A DNA stretch of 64,000 nucleotides from Hymenobacter aquaticus (GCF_004765605.1 NZ_SRLC01000001.1:3080401-3144400), one strand, 5' to 3'; counted from the first letter of the stretch, positions 54,101 to 63,647 are shown. Translations and numbers: made by a program. The notes: generated from the letters alone by a model not told the origin.

Positions 54101-54380
54101 AGAGCATCACGGTGGTTTTGGAATACGGGTAGTAGCCGATCAGCGAGGTGATGCGCTGCAGCTCCTTTTCGGCGTACTCGGCCGCCCGCCGGGCCGCTAC
54201 TTCGCCGCCGGCGTAATAATAGATGTTGAAGTTCTGGGTGCTGAGCTGCTGCCAGTCGAAGTCCTTATACTGAATACGGACCCGCCCAAACGGCTCCTGC
54301 GCCGTCTGGGCCCGGGCGGCGTCAGCTGCCGACAGCACCACGGCTGCCGATAACGCCACGAGTAAGGATAAGTGCTTCAT
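51159..54380 (-). CDS. Fusion of pseudo-peptidase, TolB-type propeller and Omp85 barrel
   Basis: A 1073-residue outer-membrane protein with signal peptide (DAARAQ). Residues of about 40-290 match the peptidase-MA-like fold (NFNIYYYAGGE; LPDWFVTGASAYAAEGW), but the expected HExxH is YQITR (143-147), so it cannot bind zinc as usual. Residues of about 320-620 form TolB/PD40 propeller blades (LSPNGQQLAYVSNERGRYRV, SPDGKSLVFSGVRNGQNDLY). A Pro-rich linker leads into a C-terminal BamA/TamA-type barrel (about 720-1073). It may bind surface substrate; this is inference. Confidence 0.85.
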   Translation of the reverse strand: MKHLSLLVALSAAVVLSAADAARAQTAQEPFGRVRIQYKDFDWQQLSTQNFNIYYYAGGEVAARRAAEYAEKELQRITSLIGYYPYSKTTVMLYNSVGDLRQSNVGLDTDKYQTGGETELLRMSKVQLAFQGQQTTFKRDLSYQITRVLLNDMMYGGSLKEVIQSSYLLQLPDWFVTGASAYAAEGWSVDMDDYMRDMTHKVESNRAAPFFVRNPELAGQSMWNYIAERYGYTTIQNILNLTRITRDVEVGISSSLNVPYKVFLKDWIAYYRQLNAQPQTPFVLPEEARQLAKNNRKGVLYTQPVLSPNGQQLAYVSNERGRYRVLVTNRDGSGRRVIHRGGYKTPDQQVETRLPALAWRGNGQVAVAEMAKGNMSLRLRPADGGASGLFARLKEGLPFIGSAGSTIFRPYSQVLDLSYSPDGKSLVFSGVRNGQNDLYLLRAGSRTPEKLTNDVFDDVQPVFLPGGAGIVFSSNRWLDSAGTAKGSFGNVVNNYDLFLYHLDGRAQPVESLVSTISNEGRPRAISDDEIMFLGEESGVRSIYRYSLKTRQYVPVSSFQPNLANFDYNPTTGALGFVASDKARDFVYLYPTYALPENLTLYKTARQETLEDRSRAPQRPAPQPAKSVAADTQPDTTVPAKAPGKNDGQINTGDYQFEEDSPAPAPRRKRADVAALPTAPPPDALAVVGPVKYDKRFSIDNVVSSLYADPLLGLGLIGQANMADLFEDHRIRAGIFALTDLRTSNIFAEYTNLRKRYDWSISYQKQAYFFDAENQRLRYGRHEVAPTIAYPLTHNLSVRGGPRFVNVNRTVISKFSTEDDVDRNYIGGSGELVFDNAISTGVNMIEGTRMKIGVLKLNGINDGGQSFGKVYIDLRHYQKIHRQIIWANRASFGSFFGSAAQTFRLGGMDNWLNARYEDSGLTPGATSFSDPTQVFYQQFVTNLRGFDYSKRNGPRYVLFNSELRVPVIQYLSRKPIYSGFFRNLQLTAFTDAGSAYAGSNPFNENNSFNKRLKGGFGNAFTATVVNFRNPLLIGYGFGMRTTLLGFYGKADVAWGQEDYVQKGPKFYFTLGYDF

Positions 54381-54402
54381 AGAGCAGGCGAAAAGCGAGA
54401 AA

Positions 54403-55497
54403 TCAAGAAGAAAGGCCAGCCTCGGAAAGGCTAGCTACATATAACGCGGAATACCGCCGGATATTGACTTCGGGCCATAATTCCGTTGTGCCTTCCAGCA
54501 CGTCGGCAAAATGGGCGGCCAGCCGCGGAGCAATCATCACCCCTTTGGAGCCGAAGCCATTGCATATACTCACAACCGGCCAGGCCGGATGCACGCCGAC
54601 CAGCGGTTTTCGGTCTTGCACGGCCGGCCGGATTCCCATCCGCTGGCCCACCACCGAAAACGGCTGGTCCGTCATGCCCGCCAGCTTCTGACTAAGCTCC
54701 TGCCGGGCCTGCTCGGTAATCGAATCGGCAAACGGGGGCCGCCGGTACGTGGCACCCACCCGAAACCGCGCCTGCCCCAGCGGCACTACGTAGGCACCCT
54801 TGTTGAGCACCTGCGCTTCCGACAGGCCGGGGCACTCCACGTCGAGCACCTCGCCCTGGTTGGGCCGCAGCGGCAGCCAGTTAAAGTACGGATTTTGAGT
54901 GGCTGCGCTGCCTTCGCAGAAGATAATATGCTTGGCGCGCACTTCTCCCGCGTACACAACGCCGCTGGCATCGACAACAAGTTGATCCGGGGCAAAAGTT
55001 TCGCGCCGCAGCCAGCCATTTTGCAGGCCTTCTTCGGCCAGGGCGGCCAGCACCTCACGCAGGGCCACGTAGCCGCCGCGCCGGATGTTTACGCCCCCGA
55101 AATCCTGGCGCAAACTGGGCTGGGGCGCGGGCGCGAGGTCGATGCTTTCCACAAAATCCTGCCACGGATTGTCGGCGCTACGGGCCAGCAGGGCATTTTG
55201 CTCGGCCACCGACGAGAGCAGCTTCAGAATGGGCACCTCGAAAAAGAACCGCTGGCCGAAATGCGCCTCCAGGCCGCGGTAGAACGCACGGGCGGCCGTC
55301 ATCAGCTCATCAGCCCGCCAGGTAAGGGCGAAGCGCTGCCCGGCCACGGGGTTCATCAGCCCGGCGGCCACGTTGGAAGCCGAGTCCGGCTTGTCGGCAT
55401 CGAGCACCAGCACGGCGTTGCCGCGGCGGCGCAGTTCGTGGGCCATGGCGGCCCCCGCAATGCCGTGGCCGATAATCAGGTAATCGTAAGCACTCAT
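54403..55497 (-). CDS. FAD-dependent oxidoreductase, DAO family
   Basis: A 364-residue flavoenzyme. The N-terminal dinucleotide motif is YLIIGHGIAGAAMAHELRRR, followed by NVAAGLMNPVAGQR, which marks the glycine/D-amino-acid oxidase group. A second conserved stretch near the C-terminus (VCNGFGSKGVMIAP-like, SICNGFGSKGV) binds FAD. The substrate is probably an amine or amino acid but is not fixed by sequence. Confidence 0.85.
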   Translation of the reverse strand: MSAYDYLIIGHGIAGAAMAHELRRRGNAVLVLDADKPDSASNVAAGLMNPVAGQRFALTWRADELMTAARAFYRGLEAHFGQRFFFEVPILKLLSSVAEQNALLARSADNPWQDFVESIDLAPAPQPSLRQDFGGVNIRRGGYVALREVLAALAEEGLQNGWLRRETFAPDQLVVDASGVVYAGEVRAKHIIFCEGSAATQNPYFNWLPLRPNQGEVLDVECPGLSEAQVLNKGAYVVPLGQARFRVGATYRRPPFADSITEQARQELSQKLAGMTDQPFSVVGQRMGIRPAVQDRKPLVGVHPAWPVVSICNGFGSKGVMIAPRLAAHFADVLEGTTELWPEVNIRRYSALYVASLSEAGLSS

Positions 55498-55627
55498 AGC
55501 CGGCAAGGTAAGATGAAAACCAGAGTAGCGGCGCCGGAAGGGCCGCGGCTGTGCATGTTCGCGGTAAGACTCGTAACTTACCTCCCCAATCCTTCCGCTC
55601 CGGCGGCAGATTTATCCTGTAAGCTTT

Positions 55628-56263
55628 ATGACCGTCTCTGGTTTTACCTTCAACGCTTTTTCCGAAAATACTTACCTGCTGCACGATGCCACGGGCCAGT
55701 GCGTGGTCGTCGACCCGGGCTGCTACGACAAGGCCGAGCAGCAGGCCCTGCGCGCCTTCATCGAAGCCCAGGGCCTGCGGGTGGTGCTGCTGCTGAACAC
55801 GCACTGCCACATCGACCACGTGTTCGGCAATAAGTTTATTCTGGACACCTACGACGTACCGTTCCTGATTCACGAGGCCGACCTGGCCACGCTGCGGGCC
55901 GTGCCGACGTACGCGCCCAGCTACGGCTTTGCCCAGTACAGCCCCGCCGAGCCCACCGGCTTCCTGACGCCCGGTACGCCCGTCACGTTTGGCACCACTG
56001 AGCTGGAAGTGCGCTTTGCCCCCGGCCACGCGCCCGGCCACGTCGTGTTCTACCACGCCCCTACCGCAACGGTTATCGGCGGCGACGTGCTGTTTCAGGG
56101 CAGCATCGGGCGCACCGACTTGCCCGGCGGCGACTACAACACCCTCATCGACAGTATCCGCACCCAGCTCCTGACGCTGCCCGATACCGTCACGGTATAC
56201 CCCGGCCACGGCCCGGCTACCACCATTGGCGCTGAGCGACAGTCCAATCCGTTTTTGCGCTAA
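55628..56263 (+). CDS. MBL-fold metallo-hydrolase, glyoxalase II-like
   Basis: A 211-residue enzyme with the two-metal motif NTHCHIDH (His59, His61, Asp63, His64), a later GHAPGHVVFY histidine and VIGGDVLFQGSIGRTDLPGG, typical of hydroxyacylglutathione hydrolase-like proteins. The C-terminal PGHGPATTIGAE fits. It may hydrolyse a thioester. It is divergent from the FAD oxidoreductase and 23 bases upstream of pssA. Confidence 0.9.
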   Translation: MTVSGFTFNAFSENTYLLHDATGQCVVVDPGCYDKAEQQALRAFIEAQGLRVVLLLNTHCHIDHVFGNKFILDTYDVPFLIHEADLATLRAVPTYAPSYGFAQYSPAEPTGFLTPGTPVTFGTTELEVRFAPGHAPGHVVFYHAPTATVIGGDVLFQGSIGRTDLPGGDYNTLIDSIRTQLLTLPDTVTVYPGHGPATTIGAERQSNPFLR

Positions 56264-56286
56264 GTTCGTTTGTCCTTTTCCCCTGC

Positions 56287-56973
56287 ATGAAGAACCACCT
56301 TCCCAACGCCGTTACCTGTCTGAATCTGTTTGCCGGGTGCCTGGCCCTGTGCAACATCTTTGCCGGCCACCTCGAAACGGCCGCCTACCTGGTGGGCCTG
56401 GCCGCCGCCTTCGACTTTGCCGACGGCCTGCTGGCCCGCGCCCTGCACGCCTCCTCCCCCATCGGTAAAGACCTCGACTCCCTGGCCGACATGGTGTCGT
56501 TTGGCGTGGTGCCCGGGGCCATCCTGTTTCACCTGCTCCAGCGCGGCGGCGGCCTGCCCGAGTGGCTGCCCTACGCCGGCTTCATTGTGACGGTATTTTC
56601 GGCCTTGCGGCTGGCCAAGTTCAACAACGACACCCGGCAGAATACCTCCTTCATCGGCCTGCCGACTCCGGCCTGCACGCTGGTCGTGGCTTCCCTACCG
56701 CTCATTCTGGCCCACGACACGTTCGGCCTCACCGACCTGATTCTGAATCCCTGGGTGCTGCTGGGGCTCACCGCGCTGCTCTCGGGCCTGCTGGTGGCCG
56801 AAATTCCCTTGTTTGCGCTCAAGTTCAAGAACCTGACCTGGCAGGATAACTCCCTGCGGTTCATTTTTCTGCTGCTGGCCGTGGCTTTGCTGGTGGGGTT
56901 GGGCGCTACGGCTATTCCGCTCATTGTGCTGCTCTACGTGGGCCTGTCGGTGGTGCGGCCGGCATACGGCTGA
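56287..56973 (+). CDS. pssA: CDP-diacylglycerol-serine O-phosphatidyltransferase
   Basis: A 228-residue membrane enzyme of the CDP-alcohol phosphatidyltransferase family, making phosphatidylserine on the way to phosphatidylethanolamine. The full motif DxxDGxxARx8GxxxDxxxD is at residues 43-68 (D43, D46, G47, A50, R51, G60, D64, D68). About eight helices. Confidence 0.93.
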   Translation: MKNHLPNAVTCLNLFAGCLALCNIFAGHLETAAYLVGLAAAFDFADGLLARALHASSPIGKDLDSLADMVSFGVVPGAILFHLLQRGGGLPEWLPYAGFIVTVFSALRLAKFNNDTRQNTSFIGLPTPACTLVVASLPLILAHDTFGLTDLILNPWVLLGLTALLSGLLVAEIPLFALKFKNLTWQDNSLRFIFLLLAVALLVGLGATAIPLIVLLYVGLSVVRPAYG

Positions 56974-57109
56974 TATTTTGGATGGAAGGCTTACAATATT
57001 TAGATCTTTTGGTAGTTAAGTAGCCAGCGTGGGCGTGAACCGCTTTTGTACTGAGCGTGTTGCAGGCTCATCTTCCCTCCTATCTACCTATTGCCCTGGT
57101 CAAACTTCT

Positions 57110-60100
57110 ATGCGCTACTTTACTTTCCTGGTTGTTTTATGGGGGCTGACCCTGGGCGTAGCCGCGCCGGGCAAGGCGCAGGGCACCGAACAGGTAGTAC
57201 GCGCCCGGCTGGTGTGGAAGGACTACGTGCAGGCCTCCAACAAAATCGGTCAGCTACGGCGGGTGCCTACTTTCGGCGGGGCCGTCTTTCGGAACGGCGA
57301 GCAGAACCCTAACTATCAGCTGCGCCTGCCGGGCGAAGTAAGCCAGGGCACGGTGCGCAACGCCGTCTACGAGCCCTTCTCCGCCGCCGACGCCCGCCTG
57401 TTTGACGCCACCAGCCTACCCGCTTCCGCCGACGCCAGCCTGACCACGGGTGTTGAAAAGCGCCAGCCGGTTACGTTTGCGCTGGTGCAAGCCGTGCGGC
57501 GCAGCCCTGTTTCGGGGCAGGCCGAAAAGCTGGTTTCCTTTGAGTACGCCTATTCCCTGAGCACCACCCAAAGCCGGCCCGCCCGCCGCTCCAGCCGCAA
57601 GTATGCCTCTTCCTCCGTCCTGAGCCAGGGCGAGTGGTATAGGATGGGCGTAGCGGCCAGCGGCCTATATAAGCTGGATAAGAAAGCGTTGGAGGCACTG
57701 GGCATCGACATGACCGGCCGCGACCCGCGCCGCCTCAAAATCTATGGCAATGCCATGGGGACCCTGCCCCAGGCCAACAGCGCCTACCGCCCCGACGACC
57801 TGGCCGAAAACGCCATTTTCGTGGCCGGCGAAAACGACAGCAAATTCGACGACGGCGACTACGTGCTTTTCTACGCCCGGGGGCCGCACACCTGGGAGCT
57901 GGAACCCGGCACGACCAAGCCCCGCTTCCGGCACAACCTGAACGTATACACCGATACGGCTTATTATTTCGTCACGGTGGGTGCTACGCCCGGGCTGCGG
58001 GTCGGTGCCCCCCGCACCGTAGCCGGTACGCCCACGGCTACGGTTTCCGAGTTTCTGGAGCGCACCTTCCACGAGCAGGAGCTGATTAACATCGCCAAAT
58101 CGGGGCGGCAGTGGCTGGGGGAAGGATTCACGAACAACACCACCTCCCGCGACATTACCCTAACCGTGCCCGATATGGTGCCCGGCGGCACCCTGCAGCT
58201 CACGTCGCAGGTGGTAGGCGCTTCCATCTACGGCACCAGCACCCGCTTCCAGCTGAGCCTCAACGGCACGGCGCTGGGCACGGGGCAGACCGTAAGGGGC
58301 TACAGCAATACGCCGGAGTGGTATCCGGAAGTGGCCAACTCCGACCTCCAGACTTTTACGTACCCAATTCCCGCCTCGCCTTCGGCGGAGGTGCGCGTCC
58401 GCCTTTCCTTCGCCAGCTCCGCCGACCCTTCGGGCCAGGGCTACCTGGATTACCTGGAAGTGAATGCGCCCCGGCGCCTGCGCATGAACGGGGGGAATAT
58501 GCTCCAGTTTAACTCTGTGCCGGGCGCGGCCCTCAGCGAGTTTCTGCTCGGCGCGCCGGCCGGCACCCAGGTCTGGGAAGTAACGAACCCGCGCCACCCC
58601 CGCCCCCTGGCTCTCAACAGCAGCGGCAACTTCGTGGCCCCTACTGACAGCGTTCGGGAGTTTGTGGCTTTCACCGGAAGCAGCTTTGAGGTACCCCCGC
58701 GCTTGTTTAGCCGCCGCCTGGCCAACCAGAACCTGCACGCCCGCCTCAACCTGGATGGCAACTTGGATCTGGTTATCGTCACCTACCCGCCCTTCAAAGC
58801 TGAAGCCGACCGGCTGGCCGCCTACCGCCGCACCCACGACAAGCTGAAAGTTGAGGTAGTAACGACAACGGAGGTATACAACGAATTCAGCTCGGGTGGG
58901 CAGGATGTCACGGCTATCCGCGACATGATGAAAATGGTGTATGACCGCAACACAAGCGGTAAGCTCAACTACCTGCTGCTGTTCGGCGATGCTTCTTACG
59001 ATTACAAATCGGACCCAACCAACGACCTCAAATTAGTCCCTGATTGGTGGCTCAATCGCTCCCCCCAGAACGCGGACAAGATTGCGCAGAACTTTGTGCC
59101 GACCTACGAGTCGCGCGAGTCGTTCGCCCTTACCTACGAGCGGGGAAGCTCCTCCCCGGCCGGCAAGGGCGTTACGTTCTGCTCCGACGACTACTTCGGG
59201 CTGCTGGACGATAACGAAGGCGAATGGGACGAAAGCCGCAGCAATGAACTCATTGACATTGCTATTGGCCGTTTGCCTATTCGCACGCCCCGCGACCAGC
59301 CCCGCTCGACGGCGCAGGCCGCCCTGGTCGTTGACAAGCTGATCCGCTACGACGCCCCGATAAGCTACGGCAAATGGCGCAACCGTATCACCTTCGTGGC
59401 CGATGACGGCAACGGCTCGATTCACATCAGTGAGACGGCCAACCCACAGTCCGACACGATTTCGGCCCGTTTCCCCGAGTACAACGTCCACAAAGTTTAC
59501 CTCGACCTGTACCAGCAGACCATTGCCTCCGGGGGCCAACGCTCCCCGGACTGCAACAAGGCCCTCGACGAATCTATCGAGCAAGGCTCGCTGATTGTGA
59601 ATTACAGCGGCCACGGCGGCCCCAAAGGCTGGGCCGACGAGCAGATTCTTACCAAGCAGTCGGTACTGAACCTGCGCAACCGCAACCGGCTGACCTTCAT
59701 GGTCACGGGCACCTGCGACTTCAGCACCTACGACAACCCGGAGGAAGACTCGGGCGGCGAACTGGTGCTCACCGACATCGAAGGCGGCGCGGCCGGTCTG
59801 CTGACGACTACTCGCCTGGCTTTCGCGCACTTAAGTGCCATGCTGACGCGGAATTTTTACGACGTAGTTTTTGCCCCATTCAACGGGCACCTGCCCCGGC
59901 TGGGTGAAGCAGTAACCTACGCGAAGAATAACAGCGTCAGCGCCAGCGCCAACCGCAACTTCGTGCTGCTCGGCGACCCAACGGCGCACTTGTCTTACCC
60001 GGAACAGGAGGCAGTCCTTGATTCCATCAACGGCAAGTTTATCACCGCTGCTGCTACCGACACCTTGCAGGCGCTGGCCACCATCAGGCTTTCCGGCCTG

Positions 60101-61102
60101 GTGAAGTCGGGCGCCACCATCAACAAGGATTTTTCGGGGCAGGCTCACGTGACGGTGTACGAAAAGCCGACGGTGGTTTACACCCTGAAAAACGAGTTCG
60201 ATGACATCGTGCTACCCGTTACCATCCAGGAAAACATCATCTACGACGGGCAGGCTACCGTGCGCAACGGCCGGTTCCACTTGAGCTTCGTAGTCCCCAA
60301 GGATATCAACTACAACGTGGGTCTGGGCAAAATCCAGCTGTACGCCAAAGACTCGGTGCGGGCAATGGATGCCCACGGCTACCGCAAAAACCTGGTGGGT
60401 GGGGCCGCCAAAAACACCTCCCTGGATACGATTCCGCCCTTGGTGCGCCTGTTCATGGACCGGGAATCCTTCGTGTTCGGGGGCGTCACGGGTACTACCA
60501 CCACCCTGCTGGCCCACCTCTCCGACGACAACGGCATCAACACCGCCGGCTCGGGCATCGGCCACGAAATCACGGCGACGCTCGACAATGACCCCACCAA
60601 GCTGACGGTGCTCAACGATTTTTACTCCGCCGACGTGGACAGCTACCGGTCGGGCAAGGTAAAATACCTGTTCAAGGACTTGGCTACCGGCCCGCACGTG
60701 CTGCGGCTCAAGGCCTGGGACACGTTCAACAACTCAACCCAGCAGGACATTGAGTTCATTGCCGCCAACACGGAAAAACTGGCGCTGGAACACGTGTTGA
60801 ACTATCCTAACCCATTCTCCACTACCACCACTTTCCAGTTCGACCACAACCGCACGACCGACGACCTCGATGTGCAGGTGCAGATTTTCACCGTTTCCGG
60901 CCGCCTGGTTCGCACGTTGCGCACTACCGTGCTGGGTAGCGGTCCGCACGTGGGGCCCAACCAAACCGGTTTGATCTGGAATGGCCGCGACGAGTACGAA
61001 GACCAACTTGCCCGGGGCGTTTACGTCTACCGGATCAGCGTCCGCTCCCAGCGCGACAATGCCACGGCCTCGAAGTTCGAGAAATTGGTTATTCTTAACT
61101 AA
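57110..61102 (+). CDS. porU: Type IX secretion system sortase PorU
   Basis: A 1330-residue C25 (gingipain-type) cysteine peptidase that cleaves the C-terminal sorting signal of T9SS cargo at the cell surface and attaches it to anionic LPS. Catalytic His835 (NYSGHGG) and Cys869 (TGTCDFST) are present. It carries its own C-terminal sorting-like domain (NYPNPFSTTTTFQF to FEKLVILN) and a signal peptide (GKAQG). The ATG at 57110 gives a correct signal. porV follows by 54 bases. Confidence 0.95.
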   Translation: MRYFTFLVVLWGLTLGVAAPGKAQGTEQVVRARLVWKDYVQASNKIGQLRRVPTFGGAVFRNGEQNPNYQLRLPGEVSQGTVRNAVYEPFSAADARLFDATSLPASADASLTTGVEKRQPVTFALVQAVRRSPVSGQAEKLVSFEYAYSLSTTQSRPARRSSRKYASSSVLSQGEWYRMGVAASGLYKLDKKALEALGIDMTGRDPRRLKIYGNAMGTLPQANSAYRPDDLAENAIFVAGENDSKFDDGDYVLFYARGPHTWELEPGTTKPRFRHNLNVYTDTAYYFVTVGATPGLRVGAPRTVAGTPTATVSEFLERTFHEQELINIAKSGRQWLGEGFTNNTTSRDITLTVPDMVPGGTLQLTSQVVGASIYGTSTRFQLSLNGTALGTGQTVRGYSNTPEWYPEVANSDLQTFTYPIPASPSAEVRVRLSFASSADPSGQGYLDYLEVNAPRRLRMNGGNMLQFNSVPGAALSEFLLGAPAGTQVWEVTNPRHPRPLALNSSGNFVAPTDSVREFVAFTGSSFEVPPRLFSRRLANQNLHARLNLDGNLDLVIVTYPPFKAEADRLAAYRRTHDKLKVEVVTTTEVYNEFSSGGQDVTAIRDMMKMVYDRNTSGKLNYLLLFGDASYDYKSDPTNDLKLVPDWWLNRSPQNADKIAQNFVPTYESRESFALTYERGSSSPAGKGVTFCSDDYFGLLDDNEGEWDESRSNELIDIAIGRLPIRTPRDQPRSTAQAALVVDKLIRYDAPISYGKWRNRITFVADDGNGSIHISETANPQSDTISARFPEYNVHKVYLDLYQQTIASGGQRSPDCNKALDESIEQGSLIVNYSGHGGPKGWADEQILTKQSVLNLRNRNRLTFMVTGTCDFSTYDNPEEDSGGELVLTDIEGGAAGLLTTTRLAFAHLSAMLTRNFYDVVFAPFNGHLPRLGEAVTYAKNNSVSASANRNFVLLGDPTAHLSYPEQEAVLDSINGKFITAAATDTLQALATIRLSGLVKSGATINKDFSGQAHVTVYEKPTVVYTLKNEFDDIVLPVTIQENIIYDGQATVRNGRFHLSFVVPKDINYNVGLGKIQLYAKDSVRAMDAHGYRKNLVGGAAKNTSLDTIPPLVRLFMDRESFVFGGVTGTTTTLLAHLSDDNGINTAGSGIGHEITATLDNDPTKLTVLNDFYSADVDSYRSGKVKYLFKDLATGPHVLRLKAWDTFNNSTQQDIEFIAANTEKLALEHVLNYPNPFSTTTTFQFDHNRTTDDLDVQVQIFTVSGRLVRTLRTTVLGSGPHVGPNQTGLIWNGRDEYEDQLARGVYVYRISVRSQRDNATASKFEKLVILN

Positions 61103-61156
61103 GCCCCCGCTTCCTCCGCATTTTTGTTTCCTTTTCGCTCTTCTTCGCTCCTTTTT

Positions 61157-62353
61157 ATGACATTGTTGAAGCTGCCTCTGCGCTTAGCGCTCCTGCCCGG
61201 CTTGCTGGGTATTGCTGCCGCCGCTCAGGCTCAGAGTAACCCCAACACCATCACCACGGCCGTACCTATTCTCACACTCAGCCCCGATGCACGCTCGGCC
61301 GCCTTGGGAGAAGCAGGAGTAGCCATTTCGCCGGACGCCAACTCTACCTACCACAACGCGGGTAAGCTGGGTTTCCTGACCAGCAAATACGGCGCTTCCC
61401 CTTCGTACTCGCCCTGGTTGCGCAACGTAACCGACGACATGGGGCTGGCCTACCTGTCGGGCTTCTCCAAAATCGGCCAACGCTCGGCTATTGCCGCTTC
61501 GCTGATGTATTTCGACCTGGGCAAGATTGAGTACCGCGACATCAACAACCGCCCCGGCCCCACGGTAAACCCCAAGGAATATGCGGTTGGCATTTCCTAC
61601 GGACAGAAACTGACCGACAACTTCGGGGTGGGTATCACAGCTCGTTACATTCGCTCCAACCTCACCGGTGGGGAAAGTGGTAACAGGCCGGGCAACGCCG
61701 CCGCTGTCGACTTGGGCGCCTACTACACCAAGGACCTCTCCATCGGCCCCGGCGACTACAACCTGGCGCTTGGTGCCACCATCTCCAACATTGGCAACAA
61801 GATGACTTATACCAACGCGTTGCAGGCCGATTTTCTGCCTACTACGTTCAAGTTGGGCACGGCCATCACGCGCGAGTTGGACGCCTACAATAAAATCACC
61901 TTCACCATTGATGGTAGCAAGCTGCTGGTTCCCACTCCTTATTATATGGAGGGCGACACCACCGGCTTCGGCAAAACCATCAAAGCCAAGAATGCCGATA
62001 TTCGCGCCAAAGGCGTCGTTAGTGGTATCGTGGGTTCCTTCACCGATGCCCCAGGTGGCTTCAGCGAGGAGCTCAAGGAAATTAATATTTCCGCCGGTCT
62101 CGAATATTGGTACAACGACCTGCTGGCTGCCCGCGTAGGCTATTTCTACGAAAATCCGGTCAAGGGCGACCGTCAATACCTCAGCTTCGGTATCGGCGTG
62201 CGCTACCAAGTGTTCGGAGTTGATGGCACCTATTTGGTTCCCAACTCGCGGGCCAACCCGTTAGCCCAAACTATTCGCGTATCCTTGCACTTTAACTTCA
62301 ATAAGTCTGAGGACGCTTTCGGACCCGGCGACGGTTCCACTCCTGTCAATTAA
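61157..62353 (+). CDS. porV: Type IX secretion outer-membrane shuttle protein PorV
   Basis: A 398-residue FadL-like barrel with signal peptide (AAQAQS). PorV carries cargo from the translocon to PorU. The N-terminal TTAVPILTLSPDARSAALGE and HNAGKLGFLTSKYG are hallmarks of PorV/LptO. The barrel ends with the aromatic strand of an outer-membrane protein, followed by a short hydrophilic tail. The porU-porV order is conserved in Bacteroidota. Confidence 0.95.
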   Translation: MTLLKLPLRLALLPGLLGIAAAAQAQSNPNTITTAVPILTLSPDARSAALGEAGVAISPDANSTYHNAGKLGFLTSKYGASPSYSPWLRNVTDDMGLAYLSGFSKIGQRSAIAASLMYFDLGKIEYRDINNRPGPTVNPKEYAVGISYGQKLTDNFGVGITARYIRSNLTGGESGNRPGNAAAVDLGAYYTKDLSIGPGDYNLALGATISNIGNKMTYTNALQADFLPTTFKLGTAITRELDAYNKITFTIDGSKLLVPTPYYMEGDTTGFGKTIKAKNADIRAKGVVSGIVGSFTDAPGGFSEELKEINISAGLEYWYNDLLAARVGYFYENPVKGDRQYLSFGIGVRYQVFGVDGTYLVPNSRANPLAQTIRVSLHFNFNKSEDAFGPGDGSTPVN

Positions 62354-62362
62354 TCTGCTTTC

Positions 62363-63640
62363 ATGCTCGACCGTCAAGTCGCTCCTTCCATTCAGCCGCT
62401 GGCTAGCGTAACGCTACCAGCGGCTGACGTGTTTTCGCTCCCCAACGGCGCCCGTTTACACGTCATTCAAAACACTACCCAACCCGTCATCCGCCTGCAG
62501 CTGGTCTTTCCCGCAGGCAAGTGGTATGAAACGCAGTCGGGTGTTTCCCTGCTCACAGCGCGTATGCTACTCGAGGGCACCAGCACGCGTACGGCCCGCC
62601 AAATAGCCGATGAGGTGGCCTTCTATGGAGCTTCCCTCGAATGCGAGCAAGGCTTCGACCAAGCCACTCTAACCCTGTACTGCCTCGCCCGCTACCTCGA
62701 CAAGCTTCTGCCCCTGGTAGCGGATGTCGTCACCAATCCGACCTTTCCGGACACGGAATTGGCCCAACTGAAAGCCCGCACTATTCAGAACGTCCGGGTC
62801 GAGCGGCAAAAAACGAGCTACCTGGCCTCCGAACGCTTCTCGGCTGCACTTTACGGTGCCCATTATCCTTACGGCCGCATGTTCGACGAACAGGAAGTGG
62901 AATCAGTTACTGCCGTTGCTATCCAAGCTTTTCACCGTGCTACCTACCGCCTGCCCGCAGCTGAGCTTTTCCTCTGCGGCGACGTAAGTCCAGCTCAGAT
63001 TCAACTCATTGAGCAGACTTTAGGTCACCCCGACACATTGCCCACATCTGATACGATAGTGCATGCTTCGGCAATTGCACTACCGCAGCCAACCAAGGAC
63101 TACACCCAGGTGCCTGAGGCCATGCAATCCTCCTTGCGTATCGGGCGCACTTGGCCCAACCTAAACCACCCTGATGCGCATAAGCTACAAGTTTTAGTCA
63201 AAGTGCTGGGCGGCTATTTCGGATCCCGATTAATGAAGAATATTCGTGAGGATAAAGGCTTCACCTATGGCATTTATGCTAGTATAGGGTCACGTGAACA
63301 CGCCAATAATTTTGTAATCGGTACAGATGTAAACGCGGCTTCCACCACTGTAGCAGTTCAGGAGATTTACAAGGAGTTGTTAATCCTACAAAATGAAATC
63401 ATCCCGGCAGAAGAGCTTCAAACGGTGAAAAACTACATGACGGGTAAATTTGCGAATGAACTAAGCACCGTGTTCGAGCAGTGCGACAAATACAAGAACA
63501 TAGTTCTGCTGCACTTACCGGCCACATACTATGCTGACTTCATAGAGCAAATCAACCAGGTATCGAGCCAAGACTTACAACAGTTGGCTCAAAACTACCT
63601 TTCCCCAGAAGCTATGACCGAAGTAATAGCTGGTCCATAA
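62363..63640 (+). CDS. M16-family (pitrilysin-like) protein without HxxEH
   Basis: A 425-residue protein with the two-lobed M16 fold (GTSTRTARQIADEVAFYGA, FLCGDVSPAQI, MKNIREDKGFTYGIYASIG). At the position of the zinc motif HxxEH the sequence reads SLLTA (about 62-66), so it should be catalytically inactive. It could be the partner subunit of an active M16 or a substrate-binding protein. The 3' half is notably more AT-rich than the neighbours. It follows porV by 9 bases. Confidence 0.85.
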   Translation: MLDRQVAPSIQPLASVTLPAADVFSLPNGARLHVIQNTTQPVIRLQLVFPAGKWYETQSGVSLLTARMLLEGTSTRTARQIADEVAFYGASLECEQGFDQATLTLYCLARYLDKLLPLVADVVTNPTFPDTELAQLKARTIQNVRVERQKTSYLASERFSAALYGAHYPYGRMFDEQEVESVTAVAIQAFHRATYRLPAAELFLCGDVSPAQIQLIEQTLGHPDTLPTSDTIVHASAIALPQPTKDYTQVPEAMQSSLRIGRTWPNLNHPDAHKLQVLVKVLGGYFGSRLMKNIREDKGFTYGIYASIGSREHANNFVIGTDVNAASTTVAVQEIYKELLILQNEIIPAEELQTVKNYMTGKFANELSTVFEQCDKYKNIVLLHLPATYYADFIEQINQVSSQDLQQLAQNYLSPEAMTEVIAGP

Positions 63641-63647
63641 ATGAATT

